A stretch of 64,000 nucleotides of DNA from Ensifer canadensis. GTDB taxonomy: Bacteria > Pseudomonadota > Alphaproteobacteria > Rhizobiales > Rhizobiaceae. Where the stretch lies: the NCBI RefSeq assembly GCF_017488845.2, contig NZ_CP083373.1:620001-684000 (forward strand), in the 5' to 3' direction. A program made the translations under genes and the position numbers. How positions within the stretch are numbered: the stretch's first letter is position 1; every line of letters starts with the position of its first letter. The notes beneath the pieces are model-generated. The model was given only the letters and a program-made list of their open reading frames with translations, made no database searches and was not told where the DNA came from. Of this stretch, positions 36,560 to 45,219 are shown piece after piece.

Positions 36560-37753
36560 TCAAACGATCTCTGAGTCCCGCGCGCTCCTCTCTTGGTTTG
36601 AACGATGGGCTGCAATCAACTGTTGAAGTTTTCTGATCGAATGGTGCCACGTCCATTGACGCAGGACCGCCGCGCGAGGGGTAAAATCCTCAAGCCGCGT
36701 CAACATGTTGGCGATGCCCAGATGAAACCGGTCCGCTGTGGCCACGGCGCCGGTCTCTGGGGTGATATATTGGAGCCCGCAGCGCAACGCAGCATTGGCA
36801 AGAACGGGCAGATCGGCCAGCATGTATTCGGTGAGCACCGCTGGCGCTCCGTCATCGACACCGCAGACAACGCCCATGCGCGCTCGGTTCATCAAACGGT
36901 TGACCTCCGCGATGGGCACGGCCGGAGGTCCGACGAAATCGGCGTTCAGTCCGAGTTCGGCCGCGTCTTGACGCAATGCCGCTGCGTCCTCGCCATAACC
37001 GAATACGCAAAGCGTGCGCACGGTTCGTGGCAAACGGCTCAATGCTGCAAACAGAATGTCGTGACGTTTGTAGGGTTGAGCAGCGGCTACATAAATGACG
37101 TCGTAATCCTTCGGTCCTTCGATTGGATAAAACGTGGAGGGGGACGCGAACTCGGGTCCGATCGGAAGGATGGCGATCTGCGTCTCTGGATGGCGCGCGC
37201 GGATCTCGTCGCTCTGCTCTTTGGAAGCCGACAGGATGAGATCGAAGTGACGGCTTATGTTGGACGGAATTCGCAGGGCGGGCGCATCTATCGAGTTATA
37301 GATTTTGAAGCTGCGATGGCAGGGGAGAAGTATTTCCTCACTGACACCCAGCCCTAAGACGCAAAGGATGGTAGGAGCGCCATAAACCTCAATGTGAGCA
37401 AGCATATCATCAGAGGAGAACGGATGATCCGGGCCGTTCAAGATGAAGACGCGTCGCTTCAAATGCGCCTCAGCAGGACATTCATCGGGTGGGGCGTTGT
37501 TACGCCAGTGGCTCCAGATTTCCGCGCGATCAACCATTCCTTGAGCGAGGCACGCCAAAGGGAGACGCTCCAGATAGCCGCCCTCTACCACGATTTCATG
37601 GTCCCCAGACTGCCACTCCTCCTGCTCTTCCTTCAATCGCGTCGTCCAGGTCAGTAGACGTTCGGCCTTGGTGGGAACCGCAGAAGCAGGAGGCCAACCG
37701 TCCTGAAAATCGCTGATGACAACTACTTTCCGCATATCTGAGTTCACACGCAT
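36560..37753 (-). CDS. GT4-like glycosyltransferase
   Basis: 397 residues. Segments LERLPLACLAQGMVDRAEIWSHWRN, KIYNSIDAPALRIPSNISRHFDLILSASKEQSDEIRARHP, VIYVAAAQPYKRHDILFAALSRLPRTVRTLCVFGYG and APAVLTEYMLADLPVLANAALRCGLQYI follow the GT-B family 1/4 layout with a C-terminal donor-site Glu. It starts the leftward glycan operon, 30 bases before the transferase-Glf fusion. It is the only single-domain transferase of the group. Acceptor and sugar unknown. Confidence 0.78.
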   Translation of the reverse strand: MRVNSDMRKVVVISDFQDGWPPASAVPTKAERLLTWTTRLKEEQEEWQSGDHEIVVEGGYLERLPLACLAQGMVDRAEIWSHWRNNAPPDECPAEAHLKRRVFILNGPDHPFSSDDMLAHIEVYGAPTILCVLGLGVSEEILLPCHRSFKIYNSIDAPALRIPSNISRHFDLILSASKEQSDEIRARHPETQIAILPIGPEFASPSTFYPIEGPKDYDVIYVAAAQPYKRHDILFAALSRLPRTVRTLCVFGYGEDAAALRQDAAELGLNADFVGPPAVPIAEVNRLMNRARMGVVCGVDDGAPAVLTEYMLADLPVLANAALRCGLQYITPETGAVATADRFHLGIANMLTRLEDFTPRAAVLRQWTWHHSIRKLQQLIAAHRSNQERSARDSEIV

Positions 37754-37974
37754 GTTTTCATGAGCGTCTTGTCGACGATCATGGGGGGATCGATTGGTTC
37801 TTAGGATTCCGTAGGTCGCGCTTTAACCAGCGCGGTGCGCATTTGTTCCGAAGCGAGGCAACTTCATGTGTTTTTATTCTAATATTCAAAAATGAGGGGT
37901 GAGGACGTGGGAAAAGGAGCCACTCGCGTCGCCGCGCTCTGGCTAGTCATTGTCCCCAACCCGCTTTGACAGGC

Positions 37975-38229
37975 TTACGGCGCCCACGTCCGCAAAGGGC
38001 GATTGATCACGCCCGTTTCACTTCGAAACTCCCGTGCGAATAACCCCTCAAATGATGGCGCCAGGCACTCGTCACAAATACCGCAGCCATCGGCGTCCAT
38101 TCGCGAGGCCGAGCGCACTTCTTGACAACAAAGGCATACGGTTGTGTTTCCCGCGGGAACTTCATCACGCGCGGGCGGGATTACTTCGATCTCGGCGTCG
38201 GGAACGCCATTCGCTGCAAGCTCATCCAT
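37975..38229 (-). CDS. small Cys-rich (zinc-ribbon-like) protein
   Basis: 84 residues. The centre has CLCC, then after about 17 residues CGICDEC, a four-Cys (CxxC...CxxC) pattern typical of a zinc ribbon. N-terminal part is acidic. A GGAG seven bases before the ATG supports translation. Function unknown; could be a regulator or a metal-binding accessory protein. It stands alone in front of a rightward small-gene cluster. Confidence 0.55.
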   Translation of the reverse strand: MDELAANGVPDAEIEVIPPARDEVPAGNTTVCLCCQEVRSASRMDADGCGICDECLAPSFEGLFAREFRSETGVINRPLRTWAP

Positions 38230-38382
38230 CTCGAGGCTCCATGTCGAGGACGCTACTTGAGATAGGAAGCCTCAAGACGAGCGGCAAGATGCTCGCGTGC
38301 GCGCTAAAATAGCCTTGGGAGCGGGAAGGCTTGAACCATCACACAAGCCGCGCGTTAACTTGTCTACTGACGAGGTGATATC

Positions 38383-38487
38383 ATGGCACGAACCTTTAAA
38401 AGCAACAGCAGCGCAGCGCACTTTCTTCACGTCGGCGTAGCAGTACTTGCGATGGTGGCCATCGCAATAATGATCGCAATGCTCTAA
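38383..38487 (+). CDS. 34-residue single-pass membrane peptide
   Basis: Short frame encoding MARTFKSNSSAAHFLHVG followed by about 15 hydrophobic residues (VAVLAMVAIAIMIAML). It is preceded by a GAGGTG site and ends exactly where the next gene starts: its stop TAA at 38485-38487 abuts the ATG at 38488. This suggests translational coupling with the MOSC protein. Basic N-terminus and hydrophobic C-terminus predict N-in membrane insertion. Function unknown. Confidence 0.55.
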   Translation: MARTFKSNSSAAHFLHVGVAVLAMVAIAIMIAML

Positions 38488-39135
38488 ATGCCGGGCGGGA
38501 TTCGAGAACTGAGAGTGCTGGCGGTGTGCACTGGGAAAGCGGAAGTAAGACCGGGCAACCGGATGAAAACCGGAATCAACAAACGTCCGACCCGCCACAG
38601 CCCGTTAGTTGGATGTGAAGGACTTGAAGGCGACGCTGTCTGCAACCGGAAGCACCACGGCGGCCCCGACCAGGCCCTCTACATCGAGGGAGATGTGAGC
38701 CGTGCCTGGTGGGAAAAGAAACTGAACAGATCCATTGCCTACGGACTTTTCGGCGAAAATCTTTGCCTTGAAGGACTGGACAATCAAGTCGTAGCGGCCG
38801 GGGATCGTTTCACCACCGGCGATCTGGTGATGGAAGTGACAGCACCTCGGATGCCATGCCGAATCCTTTGCGAAAGAATGGATGACCCTTGTTTCTCAAA
38901 AATGTACATCAATGCTGCTCGACCCGGCTTCTATTGTCGTATCATCAAACCCGGCCGTATCGCTGCAGGAGCGTTGGTGAGGTACGAAGCGTTCGCGGGA
39001 GAGCGCATTTTGATGCCAGAAATGATGGTACACTATGGCAAGAAGGCATCGCCCGATTTGATCGAACGCTACCGGTCGGTACCGGTACATTACAAGCTGC
39101 GGGCTTCTCTCTCGGATGGCGTCATCAAGTTCTAG
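38488..39135 (+). CDS. MOSC-domain protein
   Basis: 215 residues of the MOSC (molybdenum cofactor sulfurase C-terminal, YiiM-like) family. Segments are GLEGDAVCNRKHHGGPDQALYIE, YGLFGENLCLEGL, VAAGDRFTTGDLVMEVTAPRMPCRILCERM and the C-terminal ARPGFYCRII. The Cys in MPCRILCE is the conserved sulfur/Mo-cofactor-related position. Such proteins handle Mo-cofactor in small reductases, for example N-hydroxylated compound reduction in YiiM/YcbX. It appears translationally coupled to the 34-residue peptide upstream. Confidence 0.85.
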   Translation: MPGGIRELRVLAVCTGKAEVRPGNRMKTGINKRPTRHSPLVGCEGLEGDAVCNRKHHGGPDQALYIEGDVSRAWWEKKLNRSIAYGLFGENLCLEGLDNQVVAAGDRFTTGDLVMEVTAPRMPCRILCERMDDPCFSKMYINAARPGFYCRIIKPGRIAAGALVRYEAFAGERILMPEMMVHYGKKASPDLIERYRSVPVHYKLRASLSDGVIKF

Positions 39136-39291
39136 GCGAAATGATAATTGCCTCGGAATAGATGTCCGTTCCCAGCTACGCCCCGACTGACCCGGTGAGC
39201 CGCCAAGCGGACCACGTTAACGGAGAACGCGCCGATACCAGCTGGGTCCCATTCTCTGCGCCGCACTTTACGGACCTTGGATGTGCCGCGC

Positions 39292-39585
39292 TTAGCATCG
39301 GTCAATAAAGGCCGCCTCGGTTGCTTTCCAAGGAGCAGGCTCGGGAAATCGCTGGTTTAGATGGACCGATCCCCGTTCTCCGAAACGCCATAGCAGCTCG
39401 ATCGCGCTGCTAATCCCTATCCGCGGCCCCCGGCAGACCTCCACGGCTATGAGCATCAGTAAAGCGAAGGGGCTGGCCAACAGTGATCGGCCAACAAAGT
39501 GCCGTGTGATTGCAAGAGCTTGGCAAAGACTGCCCGGTCCCGCACACAGAACTGTTTCTGCCACCGCTCCACGCCTGAGCCGCAT
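39292..39585 (-). pseudogene. 3' fragment of methylpurine-DNA glycosylase (AAG/MPG)
   Basis: The reverse-strand frame reads GPGSLCQALAITRHFVG, then GPRIGISSAIELLWRFGERGSVHLNQRFP. These are C-terminal hallmarks of 3-methyladenine DNA glycosylase of the AAG/MPG type (GPGKLCQALGIT, RIGISxAxxxPWRF). About 85-100 N-terminal residues, including the catalytic Glu region, are missing. Upstream sequence belongs to an HNH-like remnant. A decayed base-excision repair gene. Confidence 0.72.
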
Positions 39586-39588
39586 GGT

Positions 39589-39894
39589 TCAAACCCATTC
39601 TCCGGCTTGATGGCCATGGATGGCGAAGAGATCATTACGGTCCACCCGCGGGGAGGGTCGACGCACTGGCTCTCGCCGCCGGCGCATTCGCAGGGGTTGA
39701 GCGATCGTCAGCACAACCTTGCTGCCGGTCTTCGGGTGAGGCTGGCCGTTGGCGGCGCGGCATTCCGGGAGCTTTGGCCTGCCCTCGCAAGCGTTGCGGG
39801 CGCGTTCGATTAGGGAGGCGCGGAAGGCCTTCCATTCCTTCGAGTGTGTTCCGCCGCCGGGGTAGAGCTTCATGCGATCGGATCTGATCGGCAT
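39589..39894 (-). pseudogene. HNH endonuclease-like protein, C-terminus degenerate
   Basis: 101-codon frame. MPIRSDRMKLYPGG, then the ECRAANGQPHPKTGSKVVLTIA segment matches rhizobial phage-type HNH endonucleases. In those I expect the frame to continue with an AHLDH/PENC-type metal and catalytic His region. Here it reads QPLRMRRRREPVRRP instead, an Arg-rich out-of-frame-looking tail without the HNH catalytic residues. Probably a truncated, non-functional copy. It is divergent from the acidic protein at 39966. Confidence 0.55.
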
Positions 39895-39965
39895 AAGAAT
39901 GCCTCCCGATAGGGAACATTCCCGATGGCCGTCGGTTCACTTTCCAACAGGAAAGGAGTCAGATG

Positions 39966-40229
39966 ATGAGCGATCCGAAGGAACAGAACTGGACATCGAG
40001 CCCTCCCGAGACGATTCCGTTGCCAGACCGGTCCGGCGAATTCCCTTTGCACGATGCCGACAATCCGCCGGCCGATCAGGGCCGCGTGCCGCCGGTTCCG
40101 AGCCGGGATGAAGCCAATATGGACCCGGATGAAGCGTTGCCGGAAGACAGCGAGGAGGAGATCCTCGACGACGACCCGGGGCGCGAAAAGACCCGTTTCG
40201 ACGAAGAGCTTCCTAAGAGCAGCCGATAG
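39966..40229 (+). CDS. small acidic hypothetical protein
   Basis: 87 residues, strongly acidic and Pro-rich (SPPETIPLPDRSGEFPLHDADNP, then DEALPEDSEEEILDDDPG), with no hydrophobic stretch; probably disordered. GGAG seven bases before the second of two tandem ATGs supports the start at 39966. Similar short acidic proteins occur in Rhizobiaceae without known function. Confidence 0.6.
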   Translation: MSDPKEQNWTSSPPETIPLPDRSGEFPLHDADNPPADQGRVPPVPSRDEANMDPDEALPEDSEEEILDDDPGREKTRFDEELPKSSR

Positions 40230-40493
40230 GCGTTGCTGTCGGTTCGACATCACGCTGGTAGTTGACCCGGTCAGTTGGCCACGGCGCGGCAAAAATGCAT
40301 GCGGGTCTCGTCAACAATGAATTGCCCTCGCGCAGGCTGCGATTGTCGCTCCGCCGGAGGGAGCCGAAAAGGAAAAGGCTCCGATGGAGTGGGCTTCGCT
40401 CTTCGAGCGGGAGGTGTTTTGAATCGGTCAACGTCGATGATCAACATCCCAAAATCCACCCCAACACAATCCGTCGTGGTCTTTGCGGCTGCG

Positions 40494-41732
40494 TTACGCC
40501 CAACCTCGCGCTGACGGCAGCAGGGGGAGAGTAAGGGGATGCGAGCGGCCCATTGCCATGAACTCTGCCAGGAGGAATGCGGTCGTCGGGCCCAATGTGA
40601 AGCCCTGATGGCCGTGACCAAAATGGAACCACAAGCCCTTATGCCGGGTCGGGCCGACGACAGGCAGCATGTCGGGTATGCAGGGGCGGGTACCCGACCA
40701 TGGCGTCGGTTCGATGGGCTCGCCCAGCGCAAAAAGCTCGCGCGCAGCGCTGGTCGCGTGTCGAATCTGTCGCGAGGCAGGCGCTGCTCCCGGCGGCGCA
40801 ATATGCGCGCCGGTCAAAACCCGCCATCCCGCATTCATCGGCGCAATCAACGTGGAATTGTCGACATCGAGCATTGAGACGCGCGGCCCGTCCGGGCCTG
40901 AAAAATGCCTGTGATAACCGCGCTTGAACACCATGGGTATGCTATAGCCGAACATCTTCGCAAGCGGCGGCGACCATGGTCCCAGGGCAATGACCGCGTT
41001 TTCAGCGCCGACAACGCCATCTTCAGACAAGACCCGCCAACCGGCACCATTCTGCTGCAACGTCATGGCGTCACCCCGAGCCAGCGTCCCGCCGCGCGCC
41101 ACGAAGAGAGCGGCGTAGCGCGCAACCAGTTCGCCCGGGTCACGGCAGGTCCAAGGCGAGGTCCAATGGACAGCACCCGCAAGCCGACGCAGCAGCGCGG
41201 GTTCGCTCGCCGCAAGTTCGTCCGCACCAAGCACATCTGAGGGCACGCCGTAGACACGCCTCAGCCGCTCCGCGGCCGCGGCAGCTGCTTCGAAATTCGC
41301 GGGCGTACGATAGACAGCGCGCCATCCCCGCCGCACGATCAGTTCACCAGCACCCGCGGGCTCGATGAAGCGCGCGTGATCGTCGCTCGCGCGCAGCGCG
41401 AGCTGGGAATAGGCAGCAATTGTTCTCGCGTAAGGCGCAGCCGCAGACTGTGTGAAATAGCGCCAGAGCGGCCCCGCCAGACGTCGCATATCGCCAAGCC
41501 GCCAATCGACGTCGTTGCCGCGCTTGAGCGCCACCCTGGCAATTTCGTTCAAGCTGCGTGGGAAGGCATAGGGCTCGACGGCTTCAGTTTGAATGATGCC
41601 GGCGTTGCCATAGCTTGTTTCCCGCCCTGGTGCCTGGCGATCCAGCAGCACCACCTGGTGCCCGCTCTCCTGCAATGCAAGCGCGGTGGAGACGCCGACC
41701 ATGCCGGCGCCGAGGATAATGGAGGTGGTCAT
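40494..41732 (-). CDS. DadA-like FAD-dependent D-amino-acid dehydrogenase
   Basis: 412 residues of the DAO/DadA family. N-terminal FAD motif SIILGAGMVGVSTALALQESGHQVVLLDR; RETSYGNAGIIQTEAVEPYAFP is the classical DadA segment; C-terminal GTRPCIPDMLPVVGPTRHKGLWFHFGHGHQGFTLGP completes the FAD site. It deaminates D-amino acids to 2-oxo acids and passes electrons to the respiratory chain. It lies 24 bases after the M55 D-aminopeptidase gene in the same direction, so the pair would release and then oxidise D-amino acids. Confidence 0.87.
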   Translation of the reverse strand: MTTSIILGAGMVGVSTALALQESGHQVVLLDRQAPGRETSYGNAGIIQTEAVEPYAFPRSLNEIARVALKRGNDVDWRLGDMRRLAGPLWRYFTQSAAAPYARTIAAYSQLALRASDDHARFIEPAGAGELIVRRGWRAVYRTPANFEAAAAAAERLRRVYGVPSDVLGADELAASEPALLRRLAGAVHWTSPWTCRDPGELVARYAALFVARGGTLARGDAMTLQQNGAGWRVLSEDGVVGAENAVIALGPWSPPLAKMFGYSIPMVFKRGYHRHFSGPDGPRVSMLDVDNSTLIAPMNAGWRVLTGAHIAPPGAAPASRQIRHATSAARELFALGEPIEPTPWSGTRPCIPDMLPVVGPTRHKGLWFHFGHGHQGFTLGPTTAFLLAEFMAMGRSHPLTLPLLPSARGWA

Positions 41733-41756
41733 GGCGGGATTCCGTAGCGGAGTTGG

Positions 41757-42581
41757 TCAGAAAGTCAGGCGTGAATTGTAGCCGACCACGAATTGGATGA
41801 AGCGCGAGACGTCGATCATGTCGTCGCCCTGGTAGCGGATCGTATAACCGTCGGTGCGCTCGACGCCCTTGAGGTAAGAGAGATATTCGGCCGGCAGGCG
41901 ATTTCGGAACACGATCTCCAGCGTCGGGTTTTCCAACTTGAACGGTTTCGCCGCGCCGGCTCTCGCCAGCGCCGCTTTGACGCCCTCGCGAATCCGGCGA
42001 TGCGCGACGGCCGGCGTCAACGATATCGCCGATTGTGTGCTGTAAACCTGCTTGACCGGCACCGTCACGATATCGCCGATACGCGCTTTGATCTCGTCCA
42101 AGGCGATGTTGTCGCCTGAGGCGAGCAGGACCGGCACGTCGAAATGCCCGGCAATGGCAGCATTGATGCCGGCCTCCGGCATGACGACACCGTTGATCCG
42201 CACCTCGGCAAAGGCTGTGCCGCCGATCGTGTGCGACAGCACGCCACCCGGATGACTTGCCCCGGCATGGTAGCCGAGAAGCATCGCACCAACGAAGGAA
42301 CCGAGCTCGACGCCCTGCATCATCATTAGCGGCCGCGGCCAGCTGCGGACGATTTGCACATAGTCGGGCAGACGGTCAATTAGGATACTCTCGCCATTTC
42401 CGTGGGAATCGCTGAGGATAACCTCTTCCACACCTTCCTCGTGAGCAGCCTCGCAGGCGTGAACGACGGTATCTGTCATCCAACGGCGCGCGTTTTCGTA
42501 TTCGAAACCTTCCGGCATCAGCTGGTCGCGGCTGACGACCCCGACTATCCCCTCGATATCCGCGGAAATATATATGCGCAT
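41757..42581 (-). CDS. M55-family D-aminopeptidase (DppA-type)
   Basis: 274 residues, the exact size of Bacillus DppA. MRIYISADIEGIVGVV gives the Asp-x-Glu zinc ligands; LSDSHGNGESI, HAGASHPGGVLSHT and ASGDN supply the remaining metal and catalytic residues of the M55 binuclear-zinc D-aminopeptidases. These enzymes remove N-terminal D-residues from short peptides such as cell-wall-derived D-Ala-D-Ala. It starts 111 bases from the divergent M81 gene, with a shared regulatory region. Confidence 0.88.
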   Translation of the reverse strand: MRIYISADIEGIVGVVSRDQLMPEGFEYENARRWMTDTVVHACEAAHEEGVEEVILSDSHGNGESILIDRLPDYVQIVRSWPRPLMMMQGVELGSFVGAMLLGYHAGASHPGGVLSHTIGGTAFAEVRINGVVMPEAGINAAIAGHFDVPVLLASGDNIALDEIKARIGDIVTVPVKQVYSTQSAISLTPAVAHRRIREGVKAALARAGAAKPFKLENPTLEIVFRNRLPAEYLSYLKGVERTDGYTIRYQGDDMIDVSRFIQFVVGYNSRLTF

Positions 42582-42657
42582 TCCTGCCTCCCCGGCCAGC
42601 CGCGCGATGGCGCGAATGATGCATTTGACTTTCCGACGATAAACATAGTTTTATGAT

Positions 42658-42675
42658 TAGAAAATATCTTTCTTT
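42658..42675. promoter_or_regulatory. degenerate copy of the locus palindrome
   Basis: TAGAAAA-tatc-TTTCTTT, resembling the palindromes TAGGAAA-N4-TTTCCTA found at 44357-44376 and 45139-45156 (three mismatches). It lies 17 bases before the M81 gene ATG, in the divergent region shared with the D-aminopeptidase gene. Candidate binding site of the XRE-cupin regulator. Confidence 0.45.
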
Positions 42676-42692
42676 GTTGGCGAGAGGCAAAA

Positions 42693-44150
42693 ATGAAACT
42701 GTTTATTGCGGGGCTGGACACCGAAACCAATACGTTTTCGCCGATGCAGACGGGCCTTGAGGCCTTCCGGGAAAACCTGATCGCCTATGGCGACGCCACC
42801 AGCAGGCCGCTCACCTGCTGCTCGTCGCAAATGTCTGTCTGGCGCAATGGTGCCGACGAAGAAGCCTGGGACGTGGTGGAGAGCCTCTGCGCCGTGGCTG
42901 AGCCCGGCGGCAAGACCACGCGGGCGGTCTATGAAAGCTTCCGCTCCACCATCCTCGGCGACCTCGAGGCGGCGATGCCGGTCGACGCGGTCATGCTTGC
43001 CCTGCACGGCGCCTGCGTTGCCGAGGGCTATGACGATGTTGAGGGGGATCTGCTCGAGCATGTGCGCGGAGTGGTCGGGCCGAATGTCCCGGTTGCTGCC
43101 GAGCTTGATCTGCATTGCCACATCACCGATCGCATGCTCTCGAGCGCGACCATGATCTCCACCTACAAGGAGTATCCGCACACCGACATCGAGGAGGTCG
43201 CCGACCAATTGTTCCGGTTGATGAAGCGAACCCTTGCGGGCGAAGTGCGGCCGGTGATGGGCCTCTATGACTGCCGGATGATCAATACCTTCCACCCGCA
43301 TCGCGCGCCGTTGCGCGGCATTGTCGACCGCATGAAGGCGATGGAGGGGCAGGATGGCATTCTCTCGGTCTCCTTCGGTCACGGCTTTCCCTGGGGAGAC
43401 GTCGAAGATGTCGGCGCCAAGATGCTCGTCGTGACCGACAACGATACAGGGAAGGCGGCACGGACCGCGGAGGCCTTTGGCAGAGAGATATTCGATGCGC
43501 GTGAGGAAATGCGCGGCACCTACCTCGGTATCGATGACGCGCTGGATCGGGCCGTCGCCGCGAAGAGCGGACCGATCGTGCTGGCGGACGTCTCCGACAA
43601 TGCCGGCGGCGGGGCGCCCGGAGACTCGACCTTCATCCTGCGCCGCATCATCGAACGCGGCATCGAGGACGTGGCGACCTGCCTCTACTGGGACCCGATT
43701 GCGGTGCGCATGTGCCGCGAGGCGGGAGAAGGGGCGACATTGGCGCTGAGGATCGGCGGCAAGGTCGGGCCGGCCTCCGGCGACCCCCTGGATCTGACCG
43801 TGAATGTCAGGCGCATCACCTCCGGCGTTACCCAGCGCTTCGGGCCGACGCCGCTCGGGATCGGCGACGCGGTGTGGGTTACGGCAGGCGGCATCGACAT
43901 TGTGCTGAACACCGTGCGCACACAAGTCTTCCACCCGGAATGCATGACGGCGCTGGGCTTGAACCCGGCGCAGAGGAAGATTGTCGTGGTGAAGTCGAGC
44001 AACCACTTCCGCGCCGGCTTTGAACCGATCGCCAGCGAAATCCTCTATGTCGGCGGCCCCGGCGCCTTGCAACCCAGCTTTGAACAGCTGCCCTTCACAA
44101 AATTGAGACGCCCCTATTGGCCGAAGGTCGGCGACCCGTTCGCACAGTAG
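42693..44150 (+). CDS. M81-family metallopeptidase (MlrC-like)
   Basis: 485 residues. Matches the MlrC/microcystinase C family: GLDTETNTFSPMQTG, DAVMLALHGACVAEGYDDVEGDLLEHVR, AAELDLHCHIT, STYKEYPHTD, DVSDNAGGGAPGDSTFILR, then a C-terminal domain with VKSSNHFRAGFEPIASEILYV. In Sphingomonas MlrC cleaves the last peptides of microcystin, including an unusual beta-amino acid. Most homologues act on unknown small peptides or amides. Divergent from the M55/DadA operon; the pair suggests breakdown of peptides with non-standard residues. Confidence 0.87.
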   Translation: MKLFIAGLDTETNTFSPMQTGLEAFRENLIAYGDATSRPLTCCSSQMSVWRNGADEEAWDVVESLCAVAEPGGKTTRAVYESFRSTILGDLEAAMPVDAVMLALHGACVAEGYDDVEGDLLEHVRGVVGPNVPVAAELDLHCHITDRMLSSATMISTYKEYPHTDIEEVADQLFRLMKRTLAGEVRPVMGLYDCRMINTFHPHRAPLRGIVDRMKAMEGQDGILSVSFGHGFPWGDVEDVGAKMLVVTDNDTGKAARTAEAFGREIFDAREEMRGTYLGIDDALDRAVAAKSGPIVLADVSDNAGGGAPGDSTFILRRIIERGIEDVATCLYWDPIAVRMCREAGEGATLALRIGGKVGPASGDPLDLTVNVRRITSGVTQRFGPTPLGIGDAVWVTAGGIDIVLNTVRTQVFHPECMTALGLNPAQRKIVVVKSSNHFRAGFEPIASEILYVGGPGALQPSFEQLPFTKLRRPYWPKVGDPFAQ

Positions 44151-44242
44151 AAAGGAAGCCATTTGGCGCGGCTCAGCGCGGCGAAGATTTGGCAGCCATT
44201 GGGTCGTGCCGGTGACGCCTGGGTGCAAGGGTGTCGCTCGGC

Positions 44243-44312
44243 GCTCTAGCACTTTGATTCTAGGGCATCTTATCCGCCTTCGGCGATTCCACGTGAAAGC
44301 GGGATGCTCTAG
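44243..44312. repeat. probable dispersed rhizobial intergenic palindromic element
   Basis: About 70 bases starting and ending with GCTCTAG. The internal TTCTAGGGCATC mirrors GGGATGCTCTAG, and GCCTTCGGC forms a mini-hairpin in the middle. I recognise the style (CTAGAATCAAAGTGCTAGAG and GCATCCCGCTTTCACGTGG on the reverse strand) as a repeat seen in many Rhizobiaceae intergenic regions. The assignment rests on memory. Confidence 0.5.
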
Positions 44313-44356
44313 TATGGGATTGCTTTTCAAGCCGATGTTGATTTCGGCCAAGTATT

Positions 44357-44376
44357 ATAGGAAATGGTTTTCCTAT
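44357..44376. promoter_or_regulatory. palindromic operator upstream of the XRE-cupin gene
   Basis: Perfect 8-bp arms ATAGGAAA and TTTCCTAT with spacer TGGT, 90 bases before the regulator ATG. The same core with a 4-base spacer recurs before the binding-protein gene. Fits autoregulation by the XRE-cupin protein encoded downstream. Confidence 0.65.
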
Positions 44377-44465
44377 CATGCCAGTCGGATTCTGCCCGCG
44401 TCGCGGGCTGAGCCGAGAGCGGCACGCGGTCCGGAACGGCTGCAGGTAAATTGGAGACGCCAACG

Positions 44466-45098
44466 ATGACCGATGCGAAATCCAGCCTCGGCGATATCCT
44501 GAAGGAGATTCGCAACCGCAATCGCTGGACGCTGGCAGAGGTGAGCTCCATGACCGGGCTTGCGGTCTCGACCCTTTCCAAGGTCGAGAACAACCAGATG
44601 CAGCTCACCTACGACCGATTGATTCAGCTCGCCCAGGGCCTCAAGGTCGATATCGTCGAGCTTTTCGGGACCACGGCGGGTGCTGAGGAAGCCCCCAGTA
44701 TGCTGGGGCGCCGCACTTATACCAGATCCGGCGATGGGCGGGAGATCATCACACAAAACTACGACTATCTCTATGTTTGTACGGAGATTTCGAAGAAGTC
44801 GATGGTTCCGATCGTGGCGGTGGCCCGCGCCCGCACGCTCGAGGAGTTCGGGCCGCTTATCCGGCACAAGGGCGAGGAGTTCTTCTACGTTATCGAAGGG
44901 GAACTCGAACTTCATACCGAGATCTATGCGCCCTTACGGCTCAAGAAAGGCGATTCCTGCTATTTCGATGCCATGACGGGGCACGCCTATCTCAGCGTGA
45001 GCGAAGAACCTGCGCAAATCCTGTGCGTTTGCTCGACCCCGGAAACCGAATTGGTCTCCACCTTGGCGAACGCACAAACGACCAAGCTCACAAGCTAA
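44466..45098 (+). CDS. XRE-family regulator with C-terminal cupin
   Basis: 210 residues. Residues about 8-66 are a helix-turn-helix_3 domain (LGDILKEIRNRNRWTLAEVSSMTGLAVSTLSKVENNQ). Residues about 110-195 form a cupin_2 sensor (HKGEEFFYVIEGELELHTE, LRLKKGDSCYFDAMTGHAYLSV). Such PuuR-like regulators control amine, amino-acid and peptide catabolism, often with ligand binding in the cupin. The ATG at 44466 is chosen over an in-frame upstream start at 44451. Placed between the M81 gene and the DppABCDF operon, it probably represses both; see the palindromes. Confidence 0.87.
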   Translation: MTDAKSSLGDILKEIRNRNRWTLAEVSSMTGLAVSTLSKVENNQMQLTYDRLIQLAQGLKVDIVELFGTTAGAEEAPSMLGRRTYTRSGDGREIITQNYDYLYVCTEISKKSMVPIVAVARARTLEEFGPLIRHKGEEFFYVIEGELELHTEIYAPLRLKKGDSCYFDAMTGHAYLSVSEEPAQILCVCSTPETELVSTLANAQTTKLTS

Positions 45099-45138
45099 TG
45101 TAACTAAAAACGAGTACGATAGGAAAAAATATTGCACT

Positions 45139-45156
45139 TAGGAAAATCATTTCCTA
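45139..45156. promoter_or_regulatory. palindromic operator upstream of the peptide transporter operon
   Basis: TAGGAAA-atca-TTTCCTA, perfect 7-bp arms, 64 bases before the binding-protein ATG. A half-site ATAGGAAA lies close by at about 45118-45125. Same core and spacer as at 44357-44376. Confidence 0.65.
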
Positions 45157-45219
45157 CTCTAGTGCTGCGGTCGGTGCCGGGAGGGCATCGTGCGCCGCAG
45201 TTCTGGGGAGGACTACGAG

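Larger units (their letters stand above)
44151..44465. other. intergenic region with a repeat and an operator
   Basis: 315 bases between the M81 gene and the XRE regulator gene. It holds a probable dispersed repeat (44243-44312) and the palindrome at 44357-44376, described separately. No gene seen. Confidence 0.55.

Noticed and set aside
42657..44351. 564-codon open frame on the reverse strand
   Set aside because: It is the antisense shadow of the M81 metallopeptidase gene in GC-rich DNA; no family motif and the forward frame is convincing.
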